A DNA stretch of 64,000 nt, taken from Endomychus coccineus. Its lineage: Eukaryota > Arthropoda > Insecta > Coleoptera > Endomychidae. The notes under the pieces are model-generated. The model was not told the DNA's origin, ran no database searches, and saw only the letters and a program-made list of their open reading frames with translations. Position numbers and translations under genes: made by a program. The stretch covers positions 43,600,306 to 43,664,305 of the forward strand of contig OY294070.1 in NCBI GenBank assembly GCA_958510875.1, written 5' to 3'. This document shows, in pieces, positions 24,501 through 34,449 of this stretch (its first letter is position 1; the number at the start of each line of letters is the position of its first letter).

Positions 24501-26957
24501 AAAATATGTACCTATCGTGATATTTCAAAACAGCTATTTCTCCAATCCTCCTTTCTTACCACGTTGCCGAATATAAGTTTAAAATCTTTCGCTATACTCT
24601 TTCTCATATGGAAATCCATCGACACGCAATGCGCCAAACAAAACTGTGTGGCCGTGATAAATAAATCATCTCCCTGTATTCATTAAAATAATTGAATTCC
24701 GAATCTTGAATCATAACGAAATCATCGAATTTAGACATGTTTAAATAATACAAAATTACATAAAAATAATGTCTGATACAAGTTTATCAACCACATATAT
24801 CAGATTTGTATCTTCCAACTGAAACCTTATTTCTAAGTCACGATTATGAGTGTTCTCAACTCATGTGAACATAACCATCTAGAATATAATAGAGGCTTAT
24901 CATAATAATTTTCATTTGATATTAAATAAAATATGTACCTATCGTGATATTTCAAAACAGCTATTTCTCCAATCCTCCTTTCTTACCACGTTGCCGAATA
25001 TAAGTTTAAAATCTTTCGCTATACTCTTTCTCATATGGAAATCCATCGACACGCAATGCGCCAAACAAAACTGTGTGGCCGTGATAAATAAATCTCTCCC
25101 TGTATTTATTAAAATAATTGAATTCCTAATCTTGAATCATAACGAAATCATCGAATTTAGACATGTTTAAATAATACAAAATTACATAAAAATAATGTCT
25201 GATACAAGTTTATCAACCACATATATCAGATTTGTATCTTCCAACTGAAACCTTATTTCTAAGTCACGATTATGAGTGTTCTCAACTCATGTGAACATAA
25301 CCATCTAGAATATAATAGAGGCTTATCATAATAATTTTCATTTGATATTAAATAAAATATGTACCTATCGTGATATTTCAAAACAGCTATTTCTCCAATC
25401 CTCCTTTCTTACCACGTTGCCGAATATAAGTTTAAAATCTTTCGCTATACTCTTTCTCATATGGAAATCCATCGACACGCAATGCGCCAAACAAAACTGT
25501 GTGGCCGTGATAAATAAATCATCTCCCTGTATTCATTAAAATAATTGAATTCCGAATCTTGAATCATAACGAAATCATCGAATTTAGACATGTTTAAATA
25601 ATACAAAATTACATAAAAATAATGTCTGATACAAGTTTATCAACCACATATATCAGATTTGTATCTTCCAACTGAAACCTTATTTCTAAGTCACGATTAT
25701 GAGTGTTCTCAACTCATGTGAACATAACCATCTAGAATATAATAGAGGCTTATCATAATAATTTTCATTTGATATTAAATAAAATATGTACCTATCGTGA
25801 TATTTCAAAACAGCTATTTCTCCAATCCTCCTTTCTTACCACGTTGCCGAATATAAGTTTAAAATCTTTCGCTATACTCTTTCTCATATGGAAATCCATC
25901 GACACGCAATGCGCCAAACAAAACTGTGTGGCCGTGATAAATAAATCTCTCCCTGTATTTATTAAAATAATTGAATTCCTAATCTTGAATCATAACGAAA
26001 TCATCGAATTTAGACATGTTTAAATAATACAAAATTACATAAAAATAATGTCTGATACAAGTTTATCAACCACATATATCAGATTTGTATCTTCCAACTG
26101 AAACCTTATTTCTAAGTCACGATTATGAGTGTTCTCAACTCATGTGAACATAACCATCTAGAATATAATAGAGGCTTATCATAATAATTTTCATTTGATA
26201 TTAAATAAAATATGTACCTATCGTGATATTTCAAAACAGCTATTTCTCCAATCCTCCTTTCTTACCACGTTGCCGAATATAAGTTTAAAATCTTTCGCTA
26301 TACTCTTTCTCATATGGAAATCCATCGACACGCAATGCGCCAAACAAAACTGTGTGGCCGTGATAAATAAATCTCTCCCTGTATTTATTAAAATAATTGA
26401 ATTCCTAATCTTGAATCATAACGAAATCATCGAATTTAGACATGTTTAAATAATACAAAATTACATAAAAATAATGTCTGATACAAGTTTATCAACCACA
26501 TATATCAGATTTGTATCTTCCAACTGAAACCTTATTTCTAAGTCACGATTATGAGTGTTCTCAACTCATGTGAACATAACCATCTAGAATATAATAGAGG
26601 CTTATCATAATAATTTTCATTTGATATTAAATAAAATATGTACCTATCGTGATATTTCAAAACAGCTATTTCTCCAATCCTCCTTTCTTACCACGTTGCC
26701 GAATATAAGTTTAAAATCTTTCGCTATACTCTTTCTCATATGGAAATCCATCGACACGCAATGCGCCAAACAAAACTGTGTGGCCGTGATAAATAAATCA
26801 TCTCCCTGTATTCATTAAAATAATTGAATTCCGAATCTTGAATCATAACGAAATCATCGAATTTAGACATGTTTGAACAATATAAAATTACATAAAAAAT
26901 AATGTTTGATACAAGTTTATCAACCACATATATCAGATTTGTATCTTCCAACTGAAA
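15562..26957 (-). repeat. Satellite array, 427-bp monomer, about 26.7 copies, macrodomain-derived
   Basis: Identical or nearly identical monomers follow head to tail at 427-bp spacing (for example phase points 15952, 16379, 16806, and so on to 26621), with 425-426-bp steps where small deletions occur. Minus-strand translation gives macrodomain text in two frames: CLAHCVSMDFHMRKSIAKDF followed, after a frame change, by GEIAVLKYHDRYIFYLIS and HELRTLI. This matches the OARD1/TARG1-type ADP-ribose hydrolase fold (SLAHC loop, then the central strands). Each monomer is therefore a degenerate piece of that gene lacking the C-terminal IPKIGCGLD segment. The left edge is a diverged partial copy; the right edge is truncated by a piggyBac fragment at 26958. 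The plus-strand 65-codon frame repeated in every monomer is a shadow. Confidence 0.95.
19391..19630 (-). pseudogene. Satellite monomer with longer open macrodomain N-terminal frame
   Basis: This monomer carries a two-base deletion (CTGTGGCC instead of CTGTGTGGCC) plus the A-to-G variants. As a result the minus strand stays open for 79 codons and reads FNEYREMIYLPRPQFCLAHC and on through MDFHMRKSIAKDFKLIFGNV. It is the clearest single view of the macrodomain N-terminal part within the array. It is not expected to encode a working enzyme: the frame ends soon after, and the C-terminal half is absent. Confidence 0.6.
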
Positions 26958-27285
26958 CTATCTGGTTGTCAATAAATAATGACCAACAATCAAGTGGGTT
27001 TTTAGAGTCTCGTGCAATTCCTTTGACACCCGGTAAATGCCTTATGATATTTTCAGCCCCAGTTCGAACCCTAATATTAGGACAATCTTTCAACCATTTT
27101 GTGCCATCTTTTCCTTCGGGATATTTACCTCTATGACCTTCATTATCACCTTGTTCTGTGTTAGGTTCCTCATCGTTGCCATCCTGTTCCACTTCCTGAG
27201 TGCTTGTGTCCTGTTCATCTTCTGCATTCGTCTGTTCTCCCTGTTCTTCAGTTCCTACGTCTTGTAGTATTGTTCACGTCTGCAG
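26958..27285 (-). pseudogene. PiggyBac-like transposase N-terminal fragment
   Basis: From about 27285 downward the minus strand reads an acidic leader (EEQGEQTNAEDEQD, DGNDEEPNTEQGDNEG), then IRVRTGAENIIRHLPGVKG and PLDCWSLFIDNQIV. The ENIxxHLPGxKGxAR...PLxCWxLFxD pattern is the start of the piggyBac (PGBD) transposase domain. The fragment stops exactly at the satellite edge (26957), and the catalytic DDE part is missing. Its other end joins macrodomain-repeat flanking sequence at about 27290. It therefore marks an insertion or rearrangement at the right edge of the array. Confidence 0.7.
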
Positions 27286-27854
27286 TGCCAACAAGTACTG
27301 GTATTACAAGTTGTTTGTATATTCTACATCGGTTTAGATTTAACAAATTTCAATTTTTGGAGAAATGAAAATGGTTGATCATAAACGTACAAGTGAAAAG
27401 CTTTCAAATCATTACCGTCTTAAAAATCTTTCAGACCTAATAACTTCACATTGACTCCGACTAAACTGGAATCACCTAATACTTTACGTTGTTCATATCG
27501 ATTTCAAATTGGAAAACTTTGTCGATTAATGGGAAATTTTCTTGAGCAACGGTGAAATAATCAATACGAACCTATCTAACTGGTACTTTGCACATGTAGC
27601 TCACAGAAGTAACAATTCGCAGAAAATAAATAAGAACATTCACTTGAATGAGAAAATTCTAACCCTGCACTTTTTCGCGAATACAGCGAACAGTTTACTG
27701 ATGCAGAATTTAAAAGCAATATCTTCATATATGGGGTCTACCAATAGGAGTGATTGATATAACTTCAAATTGCTATGAAATGAAAACAAATGTATATATT
27801 TCTATAATTTTTAATTTATTTTGTAGTATATAACATAACATTATGTTTTATATA

Positions 27855-29143
27855 AAACATCATTAAGATGCCCACCTCGGCTGCGGCGGCAGGCCCCTAA
27901 ACGACGAACCCAGTTTTACATAACTTTTTCCAACATGTTGGGCTGAATTTTTCGAATAATTCGAGTGATGTTGGCCTTCAAGTCGTCTCTGGTTAGAGAA
28001 TTGTTTGTATACACCAGTGACCTAACATCCCCAAAGAAAAAAGTCCAATTTTGTAAGATCACACGACCTTGGCGGCCAGTTGGTAGGAACATTTCGCGAA
28101 ATTATCAGTTCTTCAAAACGCTCTCAACAAATTAATTGTGTCTCGGGCAGTGTGCGATGTTGCGCCGTCCTGTTGGAACCACTTCTGTCCCAATTCTCCA
28201 ACGTTAATTGCAGGTCAAAATATTTCTTATGTCACGATAGCGCTCTGCGTTGACTGTTACAGTGCGTCCTCAAAAAAGTAGGGCCCGAGAATTCCGCCGG
28301 CATGCACAAACCACACCAAACAGTTACTTTAATAGGGTGTAATGGCCTCTCGACTAGTTCCTGAGGATTGTTCTCACACCAGAAGCGGCAATTTTCGTAT
28401 CAACAACGCCATTCATCTAAAAATGCTACTCGTCAGAGAAGATTATCTGCTTACCAAAATCGGGATTTTTGCGTTAAAACCATCTTGTAAGGGTGTTGTC
28501 CCAAATCTTTCCTTAAAATCCGCCTCGTTGACATCGTTGAAAGACGCAATTGCTGAGAACGGCGCACAACGGACACATTAGCTTTCGCGTTCACGCTTTT
28601 CCTTACAGCAGCGATATTTTCAACACTCCTTGCATTTCTTCGTCGTGTCGGTGGAGTTCGGTCCAGGAGAGTGTAAGAGTGTAATCCATCGACATATACA
28701 TATGGACTGCGCGTGGCAATGATAAGCGCGGGTAGTGCCGGCGTGAGAGAGGGGAAAACGAGTCCTAATACTGTCTTCATCTATCGGCTCGGGACGTAAA
28801 CATACTAGCTACAGTCATGTTGCATTTCCATGGCAACGCAGCGGCCAATAGAAACGCGATAGATAAAGTAGATAAAGACAGTATAAGTCCTCTTCGTTTT
28901 CCCCTCTCTCACGCCGGCACTACCCATGCTTATCATTGCCACGCGCAGTCCATATGTATATGTCATGTCGATGGTGTAATCCTGTTCAAACTTCTCAATT
29001 GTACGCCTGATACCAAGCTCAAAAGGCTGTCCACGCTGACCAAAATCTTCTCGAAGAGCACGAAAACAAGCTCTAACCGACCGCGCATTTGCATAGTATC
29101 TTTGTACGATAACTCTAAGTTGCTCTTTAGTTAAACGATTCAT
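27855..29143 (-). pseudogene. Mariner-like (DDD) transposase, frameshifted and split by a MITE
   Basis: ATG at 29143 starts MNRLTKEQLRVIVQRYYANA, an N-terminal helix-turn-helix domain (DUF4817 type) ending in RRTIEKFEQDY near 28982. After the 287-bp nested MITE the frame resumes with LLDRTPPTRRRNARSVENIA and a second HTH (RRSQQLRLSTMSTRRILRKD). The catalytic domain follows in broken frames: PLHPIKVTVWCG, WFQQDGATSHTA (second D), NWPPRSCDLT and DFFLWGDVRSLVY (third D region), DDLKANITRII. Several frameshifts and stops show it is dead. The order and spacing match the common insect mariner/Tc1-like transposase with a DUF4817 start. The intact protein would be about 350 residues. Confidence 0.8.
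28687..28973. mobile_element. Palindromic MITE with 8-bp target duplication (hAT-like)
   Basis: The 287-bp element has inverted arms of about 100 bases starting CATCGACAT (for example ATATACATATGGACTGCGCG on one side and its complement on the other); one arm has five extra bases. It is flanked by GTGTAATC at 28679-28686 and 28974-28981. An 8-bp duplication fits the hAT superfamily; the terminal bases are not a classical hAT end, so the superfamily is inferred from the duplication only. Confidence 0.85.
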
Positions 29144-29381
29144 TGTCAAATGTCGAAGTATCCTAAGCACAACTGACGCTTGATTCGCGTTATGACAATT
29201 GACACATTGCGTATATGACGTTCGAAAGTTCTATCACTCCTATTGGTAGACCCATTACAAGTATCGGTTCATGGGAGATCATCATCAAGTACCTACTTGA
29301 AATTGTAAGTATAGACTATCAACACAAAGTGTCGGCTAATGACTGTAGAATCATCATTATCACTATTTTTAACAAAAACAC

Positions 29382-29760
29382 ATCATCTTGCGAACTACTA
29401 TCCAATCCATCGCAACCTATCTTCGGGATGGCCAAATATTTGATATTATGATTGACTATAAGTGTTCTCAATGCCTTTAAACATAATCATAAAGGATACA
29501 ATAGAGGTCTATTATAATAATTCCCATTTGTTATTACATAAAATATGTACGTATCGTCATCTTTCAAAACAGCTATTTCCCCAATCACTTTGTTACGAGG
29601 TTGCCGAATATACGTTTAAAATCTTTTGGTATACCCTTCCCCATATGGGAATCCATCGACATGCGATGTGCCAAACTGAAGTGTGTGGTGACCGTGATAA
29701 ATAAATCATCCCTTTATGCTTTGAAATAATTGAATTTTGAATCATAACGATATAATCAAA
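29382..29760 (-). pseudogene. Macrodomain (OARD1-like) gene remnant, unit 2
   Basis: The plus strand contains the reverse of IPKIGC at about 29420 and of the monomer macrodomain text above it. Relative to the plus-strand copy at 34.5 kb it has a deletion in the GLDKLDW stretch and several small indels, so no open frame survives. Its value is as an outgroup to the array: it proves that the monomer and the C-terminal macrodomain exon were once adjacent. Confidence 0.65.
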
Positions 29761-30941
29761 TTTAGACATGTTTTAACCATACAAAATTACATCAAACATA
29801 ATGTAAGTTTATCAACCCCATATATCAGATTTGTATCTTCTAACTGAAACCTTGTTTCAGTTAGTATGTACGGATGATGATAATGTTATAGTCCATATTA
29901 TGCGCATAAAATGGCTTTATTATACCGTTTACGACGTTTTTATTGATCAAATGATTTTTAGCAACCTTCGGTAACATACAACATACAATCTCCTTGAAAC
30001 TCACTGTTTTCTAGGTAAATTTCATGAACAAAACAAAATTATGTGTCTGTTGAAATTGAAATTATTCGTTTCTGCAATACCTACCATCAAAATAATCGTG
30101 GTATTACAAGTTGTTTGTATATTCCACATCGGTTAAGAAACAACAAATTTCAATTTTTGTTTGATTATAAACGCACAAGTAATAAGCTTTCGAATTATTA
30201 CCTTCTAAAAATGTTTCAGACCTAATAGCTTTACACTAAGTTCGATTAAAGAGGAATCACCTAATACATTACGTTCGTCATATCGGTTTCAAATTGAAAA
30301 CGTTCTCAATTGATGAGAAATTTCCGAATAAAAACGGTAAAATAATCAATACGAACCTATTATATATATAAATAGTTCTTTAATGCACATGTAGTTCACA
30401 GAAATAACAACTCGCAGAAAATAAGCAGGAACATTCACTTGAAAAAAAAATTCCAACTCATGCACTTTTTCGTGAATACAGCGAACAGCTTACTGATGCA
30501 GAATGTAGAAGCAATATCTTCATACATAAGTATTGGCTTATATGAGATAATCCTCTTATCTAAAGGTTCACCTGAGAATTCACCCGGCATTGAACTATTA
30601 GTACTTACTTATAATTGTAACTGAACTTTCAACACAAAGTGTTGTCCAATGACTGTAAATTCCAAATGGATTTCTGCAATCGTCACCACGGATTAAGTGG
30701 TTTTGGATACCTTTAAATAGTTCTGGGAAAATCTTTAATTTAACAAATTTTCTGCTTGAATCCATCATCGATATTAAGAATTACCTCAGTTCTTCTCTAC
30801 TATCAATGAATACAAAAAATTTCTTATTGTGCCAACGACTATAAAAGCTATGCCATAATCACTTTATCAAATGTAGTGTAGGTGAACAATATATCTTCTT
30901 GACTATCAGTCATCAATTCGAAAACAGAAACTATAGATTAT
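29382..30941 (-). repeat. Macro-repeat unit 2: single-copy monomer plus flank
   Basis: Starting at about 29382 the minus strand carries the macrodomain C-terminal piece (KYLAIPKIGC at about 29405-29450), then a single diverged copy of the 427-bp monomer (29450-29858), then about 1 kb shared with units 1 and 3. It follows unit 1 directly, making a head-to-tail pair. The inner end at about 30.9 kb contains GGTGAACAATATATC, whose inverted match starts unit 3. Confidence 0.75.
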
Positions 30942-31225
30942 AAACTAGATATGCCTAGAGAAATATTAAAATAAGGTTACCAATGGTCAGACTTCTACAC
31001 GAATAAACAATCTTCTCAACTTAGAAGGTGAACAAATGACACTATTATCAGATATTTCATTTAATTTATTTTTCTGGCCTCTGGCATTTTGCTAATAGAA
31101 TACATATTTATATATTTTGTTTTTCTCTTCATTATGTTCATCGAATAAGTTTTTCAATTTCAGATAATTATTCATCTGTGTCATTGGTAACCTTATTTTA
31201 GTATTTCTCTAGGCATATATAGTTT
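30942..31225. mobile_element. MITE with 44-bp terminal inverted repeats
   Basis: AAACTAGATATGCCTAGAG at 30942 and the matching complement ending AGTTT at 31225 form inverted repeats of about 44 bases with three mismatches (both arms include AAAATAAGGTTACCAATG). The 284-bp interval has no coding capacity. The target duplication is unclear. It sits at the inner end of macro-repeat unit 2. Confidence 0.7.
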
Positions 31226-32200
31226 CATAAATTGAGCTTAATCGAACAATCACTGGTTCTGTTCCGTCTATACTTGTAACGGGTTGCGTTACGAGATAGT
31301 GTAGAACTTGCTAATAAACAGATTAGATTTCTTTTCGGCTAGCAAACTTGTCATATAATTAGTTAAAGACATCTGCCGGTCAATAAAACTTAGATTATTG
31401 AGACTACCATTCCTGATGTGAGATGTCACTGAATATCGCGGAGTGGGAATGTAGGATAGCGGAAATCGGAAATTATTCATTGTGGTGTTAACCTTTGATA
31501 GGGTAAGTCGAGTTTTATATTTCATATTCTTTACATACATTTTCTTAATTTTTGCTTCCGAAATATGATGCACATCAGGCTACATATAATTTGATTTAGA
31601 TTTGTTATTAAACGTCTGGATGTACAATGCCTGAATGTAATTATATTTCGGAGGAAATTTACTCGACTTATCCCAAGACACGCACAATCAGATTTGCATT
31701 TAGCATGATCCCAGGTATATCATTTCCATCATAACCGGGATTGTTGTAGTCATTGTATGCAATTACTCTAACGAGACGTGGGCAGTTGATGCAGACAATA
31801 TTTAATCTCCGCCTTTTTACTTGACCCTGCAGTTTGTGCACATGGTAGTTGCGCGATTCTGTAGATCGCCATTTTGTTATCCTAGTACAAGATACATAGG
31901 GTGGTCTTATTAGACCAACGTGCAGTAAAGGTTGATAAGGGTGAATACGAAACAAATAACCTAATTACTGCTTATTAGGTATACATATATTTATGACACT
32001 GTCACGCCGTTTGGGAGTTAATACAGTTTACATTATCAATCCACGTGTACAATTCATTTCAAGCAAACCAGAATTTTATGCTAACTAGCAAATTTCAACC
32101 TTTCAAATAATATTCTTTCAGATATAATTTTAATTATTATTCTTTCAGTCACGTGTTAACTTTTTGCTAATTTTAAAAATCAATTGTAATCGTTTGTTTC
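31226..32200. other. Spacer between inverted macro-repeat units, unassigned
   Basis: No coding or repeat assignment. The GC content rises locally at 31.7-31.95 kb. The palindromic TTGGTCTAATAAGACCA-like element near 31905-31922 is short and unplaced. Confidence 0.35.
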
Positions 32201-33060
32201 TTTCAGATTAAATTAAATTTTTGCCTAAATTGATATTTCGTCAAGATATCCATTTTGTATTAGTGTTTTCGCAATTTGGGAAAGATAACATTATCGGTTG
32301 TGGAATCACCTGGTTATTCCAACCGACGGTGTTGCTTGTCCTTTTGATCTCAAGTCAGGTACTGTTCGTTCTTTGAAATTACAGGGTTTGAACGTCTGAG
32401 GTTCCTCACCCCTTCACTCCAAGGCGGTTTAGTGACTTTCCTGACAGGACCGACTTCCAGTTCCTACGAGTTCCAAGGAGGGTAACATTTTCTTGTTTGA
32501 ATGACCACGATTTCATCCTCTGATTTTGTTGTTTATCCGAAGTTGTATTCCACTAACTTTTATAGAATCATTCGAGGTCTACTGTAAGTCCTCTTATTGG
32601 AAATTTCATTCTTTTCAATTTAATAATTGATTTAAATTTATAATTGTTTTCTTAAAATTTCATTTATGTTACAATTTGATTTAATTTAATAATTGTTTTT
32701 CTACGAATTCAATATTATTTATATTTCCAATTGGTATTCTAAAAATGTGTAATTTAAATTTTATTTATAATCCAGATTCTGTTGGAATATACGAATTGTT
32801 AAGTTGAACTTGTATTGTTTTTCTGAATTTCCATCGACTGTTAAACCATCTCGTAGTGCTTGTATTCTTGACTGTGAATTCATTTAGTTTTATAGTTTTT
32901 TTTCAAGCAGTTGGCGCTCGGGTAATTCACCAGTCTTGAATCACAAGGCACGTTTCACTACGAGCCCTGTGATAAATTAATTTAAATTGAGCTAGCTGGG
33001 CCAATAAAAACCGACCCAAAGCGGGTCCGTTTCACTGGCGCCCAACATAGATGGGCTGCC
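32201..33060 (+). other. Possible LTR retroelement debris with PBS-like motifs
   Basis: The sequence TTGGCGCTCGGGTAATTC at about 32911 and TGGCGCCCAACATAGATGG at about 33029 resemble the primer-binding region that follows a 5' LTR in several retroelement groups. The upstream 700 bases include stretches that could be LTR, but I could not define two ends, a polyadenylation layout or any gag/pol text. Confidence 0.25.
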
Positions 33061-33927
33061 GTTTCACATCCGTTTCATACTGTAATCACCATTTTTATTT
33101 ATTGACAAAAAAATTAATCAATTGAGCACTTTTGATTACTCATGTAAAATTTGGGGACTAATTTGACGTACCTCATCATAAACTCAACATAAATAACCAC
33201 AGTATAAGAAGAAAATATACTTCAAACACTTGAGCGCATTCAATGAAATTCATCATTTAGTTCAAACAATGTGCATTCCTTGATTCTATAATTTCTTCTG
33301 TTTTCGCATTGTAGCCTGATATTTGATAGTGAAGGAGGTATATTGTTCACCTACCATATATTTGATAAAAGTAATTGTGACATAGTTCTTATAGTCGTTG
33401 GCACAATAATGATTTTTTTTATTTATTGATGGTGGGGAATTTGAACAGAGATAATTCTTAATATCGGTAATGGATTTAAGTAGAAAATTTGTTAAATTAT
33501 AGATTTCCCCGAACTATTTCAAGATATCTAAAATTACTTAATCCGTGGTGACGTATTGCAGGAATCTATTTAGATTCTAGTCATTGGGCGACTTATTGTA
33601 TTGAAAGTTCGTAATTACAATTATAAGTAGGTAGTAATTGTTTATAGCCGCGATGGTTGATCCCCCTGGTGGACCTTTAGGTAAGGGATTAATCTCCCAT
33701 AAACCGATACTTGTATGTGAAGATATTGCATTTACCTTCCCCGCAGTAGTAAACTGTTCGCTTTATTCATGAAAAGGTGCTTGAGTTAAAAAAATGTCAT
33801 TCAAGTGAATGTTCTTATTTATTTTCCGCGAGTTGTTACTTTTGTGATTGACATGTGCATTAGAGTAACAGTTAGATAGGTTCGTATTGATTATTTTGGC
33901 GTTTTTTTTAGAAAATTTCTCATTAAT

Positions 33928-34296
33928 CAACAAAGTCTTCCAATTCGAACCGAATTGACGAATGAAATGTATTTACGTGATTCCACTTCAGTTGAACTCA
34001 ATGTCAAGTCATTAGGCGGTAATAATGTGGATGCTTTTCACTTGTGCGGTTATGATGAAACATTATCACGATTTATCCAAAAATTGAAATTTGTTGAATC
34101 TAAACAGATGTGGATTATACAAACAACTTGTAATACCATAATTATTTTGATGGTAGGTACTGCAGACGCGAGAAATATTAATTTCAACAAACGCATGTTG
34201 AAAAAACGTTTTGTTCTACTCATGAAATCAACAAGAAAACATTGGGTTTCAAGGAAATTGTATGTTTTATTTTACCGGCGGTTGCAAATTGTTTGA
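33928..34296 (+). other. Possible exon or relic open frame in macro-repeat unit 3
   Basis: An acceptor-like GTTTTTTTTAG is followed by an open frame (TNEMYLRDSTSVELNVKSL, GGNNVDAFHLCGYDETLSRF, KLKFVESKQMW). A GTAGGT donor-like site follows after TTTTGATG near 34154. The corresponding segments of units 1 and 2 contain stops in this frame. It may be an upstream coding part of the macrodomain gene or chance; I do not recognise the protein text. Confidence 0.25.
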
Positions 34297-34364
34297 TCAA
34301 TGAAAATGTAAAAGTCTGATATGGTCATTTTGCGCGGAATATGGACAATAACATCATCAACAGG

Positions 34365-34400
34365 ATCTTCTAACTGAAACAAGGTTTCAGTCAGAAGATA
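34365..34400. repeat. Short palindrome at the satellite-homology boundary
   Basis: ATCTTCTAACTGAAAC, a three-base loop, then GTTTCAGTCAGAAGAT: a 16-bp stem with one mismatch. The unit 2 counterpart at about 29840-29868 is ACTGAAACCTTGTTTCAGT. In the array the monomer junction falls in this sequence (ACTGAAACCTTATTTCTAAG), where the second arm is replaced by the start of the next monomer. Confidence 0.75.
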
Positions 34401-34449
34401 CAAATCTGATGTATTGTTTGAACATCTTTAAATTTGAGTATTTTGTTAT

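Larger units (their letters stand above)
27735..29252 (-). mobile_element. Mariner-like element with 20-bp terminal inverted repeats
   Basis: GGTCTACCAATAGGAGTGAT at about 27736 and its reverse complement ending at about 29250 bound the element; the adjacent bases suggest insertion at TA. The interval holds a decayed mariner-like transposase on the minus strand and a second, palindromic element nested within it. The host sequence on both sides is macro-repeat unit 1, which can be followed across the insertion by comparison with units 2 and 3. Confidence 0.8.
27290..29352 (-). repeat. Macro-repeat unit 1: flank of the array, interrupted by a mariner-like element
   Basis: The part 27290-27734 matches 30095-30530 (unit 2) and, inverted, 33760-34150 (unit 3), for example GTATTACAAGTTGTTTGTAT and CATTCACTTGAATGAGAAAA-type blocks in the same order. 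The homology resumes at 29253-29352 after the mariner-like insertion (TACAAGTATCGGTTCATGGG; CAACACAAAGTGT). Unit 1 thus has the same layout as the single-copy units, except that its monomer segment has become the array. Confidence 0.7.

Noticed and set aside
15952..26818. The repeated 65-84-codon plus-strand open frames in each satellite monomer
   Set aside because: They start at a non-ATG codon, repeat because the DNA repeats, and lie opposite the macrodomain text. No protein feature supports them.
15562..26957. CRISPR array
   Set aside because: The units are 427 bp, contiguous and without variable spacers, in clearly eukaryotic DNA.
28805..28970. Extension of the mariner-like protein through the segment after KFEQDY (TYTYGLRVAMISMGS...)
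   Set aside because: This part is the nested palindromic MITE; the true reading resumes at LLDRTPPT on its other side.
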